Source: OFTM382 sp964448185 (GTDB taxonomy: Bacteria > Planctomycetota > Phycisphaerae > Phycisphaerales > UBA1924). From it: a stretch of DNA of 18,258 nucleotides. Below the pieces are notes generated by a model. That model was not told the origin of the DNA, ran no database searches, and saw nothing but the letters and a program-made list of their open reading frames with translations. Position numbers and translations under genes: made by a program. This document shows positions 1 to 6,292 of the stretch, one piece after another (positions within the stretch are counted from its first letter, which is position 1; each line of letters starts with the position of its first letter). The DNA lies in assembly GCA_964448185.1 (NCBI GenBank), contig CAYUVO010000053.1, forward strand, positions 1 to 18,258. Reading direction: 5' to 3'.

Positions 1-2
1 CG

Positions 3-371
3 GATGCGGGTTCGATGCTCGATAACGCTGCGACGGCCACCATTCGATTCCACCTTGATGGTGCGATCGACGACGACAACGATCGCGGCAACAACCGCTT
101 CGACAATATCCAGCTCATCGGTACCCTCGGTATGGGCGTCGAGTGCGTCGGCGACATCGCGGACGACTTCGGCAGCCTCGGCGGCGACGGCATGGTCAGC
201 TTCGGTGACTTCCTCGCCCTGCTCGGCCTCGTCGGTCCCTGCGGCGGCGGCACCATCAACCCCGACTGCATCGGCGATATCGCTAACGACTTCGGCACCC
301 TCGGTGGTGACGGCATGGTCAGCTTCGGCGACTTCCTCGCCCTGCTCGGTCTCGTTGGTCCCTGCCCGTAA
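3..371 (+). CDS. C-terminal end of a secreted protein with two dockerin-like repeats (5' truncated)
   Basis: The reading frame is open from the window edge, so the true start lies upstream; only the last 122 codons are visible. The first visible part (ending RGNNRFDNIQLIG) resembles the last strands of an extracellular beta-sandwich domain. Two copies of a 33-residue unit follow, each starting and ending with cysteine and containing GDI-A-(D/N)DFG, then GGDGMVSFGDFLALLG and a GPC end. The GDGMVSFGDF core resembles a single calcium-binding dockerin/EF-hand loop. C-terminal segments of this kind are common on exported proteins of Phycisphaerae, where they are thought to act in surface attachment or sorting. 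The protein ends CP-stop, and an intrinsic terminator follows 56 bases later, so it closes its transcript. The catalytic or binding role of the main domain cannot be told from this fragment. Confidence 0.75.
   Translation, partial: DAGSMLDNAATATIRFHLDGAIDDDNDRGNNRFDNIQLIGTLGMGVECVGDIADDFGSLGGDGMVSFGDFLALLGLVGPCGGGTINPDCIGDIANDFGTLGGDGMVSFGDFLALLGLVGPCP
144..365 (+). repeat. Tandem in-frame repeat, two 99-base copies at 123-base spacing
   Basis: Copies at 144-242 and 267-365 differ at about 10 of 99 bases by my count, and at only three of 33 residues (V/I, D/N, S/T). Most base differences are synonymous third positions. This points to an older duplication kept under protein-level selection. 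The 24-base linker between copies encodes a Gly-rich stretch (GGGTINPD). Confidence 0.85.
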
Positions 372-426
372 GACCTGATCCGACGATACATCTCGCTCCG
401 CGCGAGACATCCTTTGGTTCTTCACG

Positions 427-459
427 GGCCGCTCCTTCACCGGGGCGGCCTGTCTTTTT
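427..459 (+). terminator. Intrinsic terminator after the secreted protein gene
   Basis: A 9-bp stem (427-435 with 442-450, containing one G-T wobble) has a 6-base loop. Four bases later comes a run of five T (455-459). It sits 56 bases after the stop codon of the dockerin-repeat gene and upstream of ndk, so the two are probably transcribed separately. Confidence 0.75.
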
Positions 460-530
460 CGACGAACTCTCCACCTCCACCAAGCTCTCCTCGCTTCGCG
501 CAGATCTGGGGTTTATCCTCCACCTCAGAG

Positions 531-547
531 CCGACCAAACGGGTCGG
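531..547 (+). other. Small inverted repeat in the ndk leader region
   Basis: CCGACC (531-536) pairs perfectly with GGTCGG (542-547) across a 5-base loop, about 50 bases upstream of the ndk start. It has no T-run, so it is not a terminator. It could be a leader hairpin or an operator half-site pair; nothing shows which. Otherwise the 372-597 gap holds only the upstream terminator and an A/C-rich stretch before the ndk ribosome-binding site. Confidence 0.35.
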
Positions 548-597
548 ACACATAGCACATACACACCCAACCCCCCAACCCCGGTGGAGACGAACCG

Positions 598-1068
598 ATG
601 GAAACTACGCTGATTATCCTCAAACCCGACGCTGTGCAACGAGGCCTCATGGGCCGGGTCATCACCCGCTTCGAAGACAAGGGCCTCCAGATCGTCGGCG
701 CCAAGCTCACACGCATCACCGAGAAGCTCGCCGAGACCCACTACAAAGCTCACCAGTCCAAGCCGTTCTATGAAGGGCTCGTCTCGTTCATGACTTCGAG
801 CCCCGTGCTGGTGCTCGCGATCAGCGGCAACGACGCCATCAACGTCTGTCGCAAAATGATGGGCGCCACCTTCGGCTCCAAGGCTGAGCCCGGGACGATC
901 CGTGGTGATTTCGGAGTCTCCAACTCATTCAACCTCATCCACGGCTCGGACAGCCCAGAGGCCGCCACCCGCGAACTCGAACTGTTCTTCAACGAGGGCG
1001 AGGTTCAGACGTTTGAACGTGCGATCAATAACTGGGTCTACGACATGAGCAGCGGCACCGCCGAGTAA
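598..1068 (+). CDS. ndk: Nucleoside diphosphate kinase
   Basis: This enzyme transfers the gamma-phosphate of ATP to other (deoxy)nucleoside diphosphates through a phosphohistidine, balancing cytoplasmic NTP and dNTP pools. The 156-residue protein is slightly longer than the usual 140-150. It shows the N-terminal TLIILKPDAVQRG strand with the phosphate-contacting Lys9, and the active-site segment SFNLIHGSDS with catalytic His115 followed by the conserved GSDS. The C-terminus ends in a short extra Ser/Gly-rich tail. The ATG is preceded by GGTGGAG at 583-589 with 8-base spacing, which fixes the start. The gene stands alone between a terminator upstream and a likely terminator downstream. Confidence 0.96.
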   Translation: METTLIILKPDAVQRGLMGRVITRFEDKGLQIVGAKLTRITEKLAETHYKAHQSKPFYEGLVSFMTSSPVLVLAISGNDAINVCRKMMGATFGSKAEPGTIRGDFGVSNSFNLIHGSDSPEAATRELELFFNEGEVQTFERAINNWVYDMSSGTAE

Positions 1069-1098
1069 GCACGATTCCATCAAGCCCACAAAGACACC

Positions 1099-1136
1099 AG
1101 CCCCGTCCATGCTCAAGGCATCGGCGGGGCTTGTTT
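1099..1136 (+). terminator. Probable terminator after ndk
   Basis: AGCCCCG (1099-1105) pairs with CGGGGCT (1125-1131), and the right arm is followed by a short T-rich stretch (TGTTTG). The loop is long (about 19 bases) and the T-tract weak. The position, about 30 bases after the ndk stop and facing csrA, fits a terminator that may serve either strand. Confidence 0.5.
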
Positions 1137-1177
1137 GAAGTGCTCTTCTGAAGTTCAGATGTTCAGATGGACGAGTT

Positions 1178-1402
1178 TCAGGTACCCGCCGAGGCGATCG
1201 GCTTGATCGATCCAACCACCGTGGGAGGTTCGGCGGTGATCTGATCTGCGATCTCTCGCCGATGGATCACGATTTCCCTCGGGAAATCGAACGCCACTCG
1301 GACACGATCACCCTTGACCGAGGCGATCCGAACCACCCCGATGGGGTTGTTGGGGTCGCCGATCACTACTTCTTCACCTTCTCGTCGCGTAATCACCAGC
1401 AT
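1178..1402 (-). CDS. csrA: Carbon storage regulator CsrA (RNA-binding translational regulator)
   Basis: CsrA is a small dimeric protein that binds GGA motifs in mRNA leaders and usually blocks translation. The product is 74 residues and begins MLVITRREGEEVVIGD, the classic CsrA beta-1/beta-2 start. It continues with VRIASVKGDRVRVAFDFPREIVIHRREI, which matches the conserved core; the -REI-VHR-EI-type segment carries the RNA-binding arginine. An in-frame start five codons upstream (1417) exists. The start at 1402 is preferred because it gives the canonical N-terminus and has GGAGG at 1411-1415 on the minus strand, 8 bases away. The C-terminal extension after the core (about 15 residues) is longer than in E. 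coli. No flagellar genes are adjacent, unlike many csrA loci. Confidence 0.95.
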   Translation of the reverse strand: MLVITRREGEEVVIGDPNNPIGVVRIASVKGDRVRVAFDFPREIVIHRREIADQITAEPPTVVGSIKPIASAGT

Positions 1403-1421
1403 GCGTTCAGCCTCCACGTCC
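1403..1421 (-). promoter_or_regulatory. csrA leader with Shine-Dalgarno and two GGA motifs (candidate autoregulatory site)
   Basis: On the minus strand the leader reads GGACGTGGAGG and then 8 bases to the ATG. One GGA lies inside the Shine-Dalgarno (1413-1415) and a second just upstream (1419-1421). CsrA family proteins bind GGA motifs and many repress their own translation this way. Autoregulation here is inference from motif placement only. Confidence 0.4.
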
Positions 1422-1523
1422 TGCGGGCCTCACAGATCTCACTCGTTCGCACTATACCCGCGACAACCAATCCCCAAAAGGACCATCTTGAGATTCGCCA
1501 GTTTTACGATAGTGCTTTGTAAG

Positions 1524-1538
1524 GCTTTCGCCGAAAGC
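1524..1538 (-). terminator. Short hairpin downstream of the NifU-domain gene
   Basis: GCTTTC (1524-1529) and GAAAGC (1533-1538) form a perfect 6-bp stem with a 3-base loop, 6 bases after the stop of the Fe-S gene on the minus strand. There is no T-run after it, so termination is uncertain. It could equally be a processing or attenuation structure between this gene and csrA. Confidence 0.3.
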
Positions 1539-1543
1539 AGGTC

Positions 1544-1813
1544 TCAGTCGATGGCTTCGACTCGCGTGATCTCGGGCACATGCTCGACCAGATTGCGTTC
1601 GATGCCCAGACGCAGCGTCATGGCGCTCGAGGGGCAGCCCACACAGGCCCCGTGGAACCTGATTTTGACGACGCCGTCATCCGAGACGTCGACGAGTTCG
1701 AGGTCGCCGCCGTCGGCTTGGACCGCGGGGCGGATGCGTTCGATTACTCGGGCCACCCGCACGAATACGGTCTGATCGCCAGCGGGTCGAGATCTAGGCG
1801 TGGGGGTGCTCAT
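1544..1813 (-). CDS. NifU C-terminal-domain (Nfu-type) Fe-S cluster carrier protein
   Basis: Nfu-type proteins assemble or carry [4Fe-4S] clusters to apo-enzymes in the cytoplasm. This 89-residue protein is essentially one Nfu domain: VIERIRPAVQADGGDLELVDV (about residues 23-43), then a strand and the cluster-ligating CVGC motif at Cys57-Cys60, followed by PSSAMTLRLGIERNL. The ATG at 1813 leaves a short N-terminal leader (MSTPTPRSRPAG) before the domain. An upstream in-frame start at 1915 would overlap the divergent lipoprotein gene and is less likely. No clear Shine-Dalgarno is visible. It is divergent from the lipoprotein gene across 68 bases and lies upstream of csrA on the same strand. 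No isc/suf genes are present. Confidence 0.88.
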   Translation of the reverse strand: MSTPTPRSRPAGDQTVFVRVARVIERIRPAVQADGGDLELVDVSDDGVVKIRFHGACVGCPSSAMTLRLGIERNLVEHVPEITRVEAID

Positions 1814-1881
1814 CGCGGGATGATAGTCCGCTGTGCGTCTCTCGACCGGGCGGGGGCCGTCTCTGCTCTCTAGACTCGGGC

Positions 1882-3438
1882 ATGCATCGAACCCGACCGT
1901 TGATATCTTTCGCACGCACCTCCCGCTTTGGCATGATGGCCAGCCTCGTGCTGGCGGTCGCTGGGGCGATCACTGGAGCGGGCGGCCTGTCAGGCTGCGC
2001 GACCGACGGGCAATCGAGCCACCCCATGTCCACGGGCGATCCCACCGCTGATCTGCGTAACCCCGAACTGCATTCGGGAGTGCGGGCGAAGGCGGTCACT
2101 CATCTCTGGGCACAGGTCGAAGCGGGCACGCTCGATCGGTCGGTCGCCCGCGACACGCTCAAAGCAGTCGCGTGGCCCGTCAACAACCCGGAAGAGCTCC
2201 GGCTCTCTGCCCTCGAGACGCTCTTCGCAGACCGGCTCAACGACGACGATTCGAGAGCCCTCACAAGGCTCATGCTCCCGCATGGCGGGGGTTCAGAAGA
2301 TGTGACCGAGTACCTCGCGATGACCGCAGCCAAACGAGGCTGGACCGAGTGCGGCCCCGCCATCGTCCGAAGCTACTCGCGGTTCAATGTCTCCATCAAC
2401 GACGCCAAACGTTCCGAACGGACAGCTCTGCTGCTCATGCACCCCGACCGCTCGATTACCCAGATTGTCTACAGCGTGTTCCTCGATCCGCAGACCAATC
2501 CCGGCCCCGAAACCATCCGCTTCGATGACCGCACCCGCACCGACGCCTGGAACCTGCTCGCACGCCTGGACCCTACGGGCGAACACCGGGCGGGTTTGAT
2601 TCTTGATCCGCCGACGAGCCCTGTTGCAGCCTCCACACAACCCATGCTCGCAGCTCTGCGAGACGGACTTCGTGACTTCCGCGTCGTGCCGATCACGGGC
2701 GACGAGTTGCAGTGGCTCGCCGATGCGCACAAGAAAGCCCCCGATTGGTGGGCGCAGTCTGCCAATGCGGTCCGTCAGCTCCCGGCATCGACCCGCTTGG
2801 AGTTCCGGCACGTCGAGGCGGTGCGGTGGGCGTCGTTCAATCAGCCCGCGTGGCTCAAGGCTTCGCAGAGTGAGCTGCTGGCGAGCCTCGAATCGCATCA
2901 GCAGCGGAGCACCCTGATCGAACGCCGCGCGGACCGCACCAAGGACGGCAGGCGCAGAGGCGAACGCATCGACGACTGGCTCGACACCCTGAGCTGGGCC
3001 GATGCGCTCACCCTCACGGTCGTTGAACAGGCCGTCCGGGATTCCTACGTCATCGGGCAGATCCGCCAGCAGGTCATGCTCGATCGCAAAGACACCTCGA
3101 CCGAGTACGGCGGGATGCTCGAAGCGGTGGGTGGCGACGGGTTCGACGCGGTCCTGTTTCCGCCCCGCCCGAGCCAGAGGCTCAACGACACCACCTTTGT
3201 TGCAAGCCAGGACATGATCAACTCGAGCTACAAAGCACTCGTGCATTACCATCTCCACGCCCAACGCCGCAGCAACGATCAGTTCGCGGGACCGAGTCTG
3301 GGCGACCTGCAATACGCAGCCCGATCGGGTCGGACCTGCGTGGTGTTTACGACCGTGGGCAATGACCGCCTCAACATCGATGTCTACAGCCCCGATGGCT
3401 CGGTCATCGACCTTGGTGTGATCGATCTCAAACCCTGA
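1882..3438 (+). CDS. Putative lipoprotein of unknown function
   Basis: The 518-residue product begins with a basic N-region, then a hydrophobic core (about residues 18-35) and a lipobox LSGC with the lipidated cysteine at position 39. It is therefore predicted to be exported and membrane-anchored. The rest is hydrophilic and rich in helix-forming segments (for example an Arg/Glu-rich stretch near residues 330-360), with WADALTLTVVEQ and a C-terminal beta-like part ending VYSPDGSVIDLGVIDL. I recognise no catalytic motif or family. The ATG at 1882 is kept as start; the ATG at 1933 (residue 18) is a possible alternative that still leaves a signal peptide. It is followed 27 bases later by the M48-type protease gene, so the two are probably co-transcribed and may act together at the membrane. 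Confidence 0.75.
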   Translation: MHRTRPLISFARTSRFGMMASLVLAVAGAITGAGGLSGCATDGQSSHPMSTGDPTADLRNPELHSGVRAKAVTHLWAQVEAGTLDRSVARDTLKAVAWPVNNPEELRLSALETLFADRLNDDDSRALTRLMLPHGGGSEDVTEYLAMTAAKRGWTECGPAIVRSYSRFNVSINDAKRSERTALLLMHPDRSITQIVYSVFLDPQTNPGPETIRFDDRTRTDAWNLLARLDPTGEHRAGLILDPPTSPVAASTQPMLAALRDGLRDFRVVPITGDELQWLADAHKKAPDWWAQSANAVRQLPASTRLEFRHVEAVRWASFNQPAWLKASQSELLASLESHQQRSTLIERRADRTKDGRRRGERIDDWLDTLSWADALTLTVVEQAVRDSYVIGQIRQQVMLDRKDTSTEYGGMLEAVGGDGFDAVLFPPRPSQRLNDTTFVASQDMINSSYKALVHYHLHAQRRSNDQFAGPSLGDLQYAARSGRTCVVFTTVGNDRLNIDVYSPDGSVIDLGVIDLKP

Positions 3439-3465
3439 GCGAGTCATCCCGATGAAGGCCGTCCC

Positions 3466-4935
3466 GTGATTCATGTGCTGCTGGTTGTCGCGTTCGTGGC
3501 CACGCATCTCTCGGATGCGATGCCTCCTGCTGACGACACCCTGCCCGTGTGGCAACGCCTTGCGCTGTGGCTCATGCCGATGCTCACGCTGAGCACGGTG
3601 TTCGCACTGACCACTCTGAGGCGCACCGGGCTGCTCGACGCGACCGGCAAGCTTGTCCACGCACGCAAGGCGTTTACCGCTGCGGGTCGAACGCGAACCT
3701 TTGCGGTGCTGATTCATGTCGCTGCGATTCTCACGGTCGATCCGTTGGGGCTTGTGCGCATGTGGATGGGTGATCTGTTGGTGGTCGATGAGCTGGTGGC
3801 GACGCTGCCGGTGCTGGCGGTGGTGATCTGGACGTGGTGGGTAATGTTCGGCGTGGAACGTCGGCTCGATGAAGCGGCCTTGATAGGTCGGCTCGATCGC
3901 GGCGAAACCATCGAGACCATGCCCAACCGAGTGGGCGCGGTGTGGTCGCATGTTCGCCAGGACCTGCTCTTTATTGTGATCCCCGTGGTGATGCTCATGG
4001 GGATCGGTGAACTGTCGGCGACGATCGCCGATGGCGTACTGCGCGCACAAGACCAGTCGATCCCGAACTCCTCCCCCTCCACCCAATCCTCGCCCCCTCC
4101 CGCATGGACCGAGCATCTGCCAGAGTCCTGGCTTGCGGGCGATGGTGAGCAAGCAGCGCTGCTCATCTCGGGCGTGGTGCTGTTGGTGGGCGCGGGGTTG
4201 GTGCTCTCGATGTTCCCGCTTGCGATCCGGTGGCTCTGGGACACTGCGCCCTTGGGAACCGGGCTGCTCCGCGAAGTCGTCGAAGCTCGGCTCGCGTCGT
4301 GCAGGGTCCGGGTGTCCTCGATGCGGGTCTGGCGGACGAATGCCAACTCGGCGATCTCGGGCGGCGCGAACGCTGCGGTCGTCGGGCTGGTGTGGCCTCT
4401 GCGTGACCTGTTGATGACCGATCGGTTGCTCGAAAGCATGCCGATGAGCGAGCTCGATGCGGTGGTCGCACACGAGGCGGCGCACCTGCGTCAGCACCAC
4501 GCCGCATGGCTCGCACTCGCGGTGCTGGGCGTGGGCTCGGGGGCAGGTTTGGCACTGAGCCTGCTGCTCGGAGAAGGGGCCGAAGGCTCTTTGTGGTCGG
4601 GCGGCGGCGGGATCGTGGCCGCGCTCGCAAGCATCGTGCTCGTGAGCAGGCGGTTCGAGTGGCAGGCCGATGCGCACGCGGCGCGCTGGCTCAGCCGCGA
4701 CGGGCTCGACGGGCCCGCTCTGCTCGCTGGGGCGTTGCAACGCGTCGCGATGCTCAACGGCATCTCGCCCACCAAACGCTCGTGGCGGCACGGCTCGATC
4801 AACCTGCGCTGCACCAAGCTCGAACGCATCGCAGCCCGAGGCACCGAGCGACTGGTGATCGATCGATCCGTGCGCACGCTGCGAGTGGCCATCGTGCTTT
4901 CACTCATCGTGACCGGGTGGCTCGCGTTTATCTGA
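3466..4935 (+). CDS. Integral-membrane M48-family (Ste24/HtpX-like) zinc metalloprotease
   Basis: The 489-residue protein has several hydrophobic segments in the N-terminal half (about 34-50, 78-95, 110-130, 165-182, 232-255) and two more around 345-368 and 380-394. The zinc site is visible as HEAAH (336-340) in VVAHEAAHLRQHH, plus EWQAD (398-402), the downstream ExxxD-type motif giving the third ligand. This arrangement is typical of M48 peptidases, which cleave membrane or misfolded proteins. A Ser/Pro/Gln-rich stretch (198-221) lies in a loop between membrane segments. The start is GTG at 3466, supported by GAAGG at 3454-3458 with 7-base spacing; an ATG at 3452 is in another frame and stops after five codons. 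The protein is larger than HtpX (about 290 residues), so substrate and orthology are unclear. It follows the lipoprotein gene closely. Confidence 0.85.
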   Translation: MIHVLLVVAFVATHLSDAMPPADDTLPVWQRLALWLMPMLTLSTVFALTTLRRTGLLDATGKLVHARKAFTAAGRTRTFAVLIHVAAILTVDPLGLVRMWMGDLLVVDELVATLPVLAVVIWTWWVMFGVERRLDEAALIGRLDRGETIETMPNRVGAVWSHVRQDLLFIVIPVVMLMGIGELSATIADGVLRAQDQSIPNSSPSTQSSPPPAWTEHLPESWLAGDGEQAALLISGVVLLVGAGLVLSMFPLAIRWLWDTAPLGTGLLREVVEARLASCRVRVSSMRVWRTNANSAISGGANAAVVGLVWPLRDLLMTDRLLESMPMSELDAVVAHEAAHLRQHHAAWLALAVLGVGSGAGLALSLLLGEGAEGSLWSGGGGIVAALASIVLVSRRFEWQADAHAARWLSRDGLDGPALLAGALQRVAMLNGISPTKRSWRHGSINLRCTKLERIAARGTERLVIDRSVRTLRVAIVLSLIVTGWLAFI

Positions 4936-4963
4936 AGATCATCCGAGTTGAGGTGGGGTGCCG

Positions 4964-4990
4964 CGGCGCGGGGGGGGGGGGGGCGCGCCG
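4964..4990. repeat. 14-G homopolymer enclosed by a perfect 7-bp inverted repeat
   Basis: CGGCGCG (4964-4970) and CGCGCCG (4984-4990) are perfect inverted repeats, and everything between them (4971-4983) is G. The full G run is 4970-4983 (14 bases). It lies in the 125-base gap between the M48 protease gene and the M20 deacylase gene. It could be a slippage-prone tract, a structured terminator, a G-quadruplex former on the plus strand, or a site of sequencing or assembly length error. Confidence 0.85.
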
Positions 4991-5060
4991 TGCGGGATTC
5001 AGTAGGCAAGAGGCGTGTCTTTCGCACGCTCAGAGCGGTCTGGAGGGCATACCGTAGCGG

Positions 5061-6281
5061 ATGCCCGCAGAGCGATTGACACAGACTGAACGCCAGCTTA
5101 TGGACGCGATCGCAGGCCGGGCATCTGCGTTGCTCGATGATCTTCGGCTCCACGTCGGAACTCCCACAGGCCCCAACAACACACAGGCTCTTGATCTGAC
5201 TCGGGGCACTTTCACTGCTCGGCTCGAAGCGCTCGGAGCGGTCACCCACGACTACGCCCCTGATTCTCGGCCCGAATGGATCCTCGGCACGCAAGCGTCG
5301 GGCGAGCCGCCACGGACAGCGGTGTGCGCACGTTTGGTCGAGGGCATGCCGCGGGTGCTCATCGCGGGGCATCTCGATACGGTGCACGATCCCGAGGGGG
5401 ATTTTCGGGAGCTTTCGATCGCTCCGGGTGGATCGACTGCGACCGGGCCGGGGTGCGTTGATATGAAGGGCGGCCTCGTGATCGCGATGGCGGCGCTCGA
5501 GTCGCTCGAGGAGTGCGGCATCCGGTGCGGCTGGTCGTTCCTGATGAACAGCGACGAAGAAACCGGGAGCTATTTCTCAGACACGGCGCTCGCGACCGAA
5601 GCTCGTGCGCACGATGTGGGCCTTGCGCTTGAGCCGGCGCTCGCGGGGGGCGAGCTCGCGGTTGATCGCATGGGCTCGGGTCAGTTTGCGATCCGGTGCA
5701 GAGGCAAGGCGTCGCATGTGGGCCGGGCTTTCGCTGAGGGCGTTTCAGCGGTGACCAAGCTTGGCGAGTGCATCGTGGCTGCGGGCAAGATGCCGGATAT
5801 CACGCGGGGGAAGATTCTGAATATTGGTCCCTTGCGTGGCGGGGCAGCTACCAACGCGGTGCCCGACGAGGCGTGGGCGTGGGGCAACGTGCGGTACCCG
5901 ACGCAGGAAATCTGCGACGAGTTGGCTCGTGAGCTCGATGCGATGGCCACGCCCGAGGGCTCGATGCCCGGGGCCGAGGTGATGCGGAGCTTCAATCGGC
6001 CCGCCAAGCCATTGATTCCAAGGACCGAGAAGCTTGCGATGTTGGCCCGAGAAGCGGCTGAGGATCTCGGGCAACGGCTTCCGTTCGCCAAGACGGGCGG
6101 AGTGTGCGACGGGAACCAACTCCAGGCGGCCGGATTGCCGACGATTGATACGCTCGGGGTTCGTGGCGGTGGGCTGCACACGCCCGATGAATGGATCGAG
6201 TTGGCGTCGCTTGTTGAGCGATGCCAGATGCTGGCATTGACGATCTCTCGGCTGGCCGAGGGAAGGCTTCGTTTCGAGTGA
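5061..6281 (+). CDS. M20-family zinc amidohydrolase (ArgE/DapE/CPG2-like), candidate N-succinyl-glutamate desuccinylase
   Basis: M20 enzymes hydrolyse N-acyl amino acids or terminal amides with a two-metal centre. All key residues are visible: GHLDT (His104, Asp106), GPGCVDMKGG (metal-bridging Asp134), NSDEETGS (general base Glu166, metal ligand Glu167), LEP (Glu191), the lid-domain SHVGR (His219) and GLHTPDEW (His373). At 406 residues it has full family length. The ATG at 5061 has a distant GGAGGG (5042-5047, 13 bases). It is first in an operon with a class-III aminotransferase, astA and astD, so its likely substrate is the acylated end product of that pathway. DapE removes succinyl groups with this same fold, so a desuccinylase role replacing AstE is chemically reasonable but inferred. 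A general carboxypeptidase or N-acetylornithine deacetylase role is possible. Confidence 0.85.
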   Translation: MPAERLTQTERQLMDAIAGRASALLDDLRLHVGTPTGPNNTQALDLTRGTFTARLEALGAVTHDYAPDSRPEWILGTQASGEPPRTAVCARLVEGMPRVLIAGHLDTVHDPEGDFRELSIAPGGSTATGPGCVDMKGGLVIAMAALESLEECGIRCGWSFLMNSDEETGSYFSDTALATEARAHDVGLALEPALAGGELAVDRMGSGQFAIRCRGKASHVGRAFAEGVSAVTKLGECIVAAGKMPDITRGKILNIGPLRGGAATNAVPDEAWAWGNVRYPTQEICDELARELDAMATPEGSMPGAEVMRSFNRPAKPLIPRTEKLAMLAREAAEDLGQRLPFAKTGGVCDGNQLQAAGLPTIDTLGVRGGGLHTPDEWIELASLVERCQMLALTISRLAEGRLRFE

Positions 6282-6285
6282 AGGA
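6281..6285 (+). promoter_or_regulatory. Ribosome-binding site deciding the GTG start of the aminotransferase
   Basis: AAGGA at 6281-6285 overlaps the last base of the M20 stop codon and lies 7 bases before GTG at 6293. This supports a GTG start with short non-overlapping intergenic spacing, rather than the upstream in-frame ATG at 6221 that would overlap the M20 gene by about 60 bases. Confidence 0.6.
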
Positions 6286-6292
6286 TTCCAAA

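Noticed and set aside
3452..3469. Five-codon mini-ORF overlapping the protease GTG start
   Set aside because: ATG at 3452 runs to TGA at 3467-3469 and could act as a coupling leader peptide, but it is too short to support, and its GAAGG serves the GTG start equally well.
2293..4791. 832-codon open frame on the minus strand
   Set aside because: It lies antisense to two well-supported genes (lipoprotein and M48 protease). Its translation is His/Arg/Pro/Gln-rich with no domain, as expected of a high-GC shadow frame.
4491..5387. 298-codon minus-strand frame across the poly-G gap
   Set aside because: It is antisense to the M48 and M20 genes, is low in complexity and shows no motif. The gap it spans has no gene-like sequence of its own.
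6221..6292. Upstream ATG start for the aminotransferase
   Set aside because: It would overlap the M20 gene by about 60 bases and add residues that are the M20 coding sequence read out of frame. The GTG at 6293 has AAGGA at good spacing.
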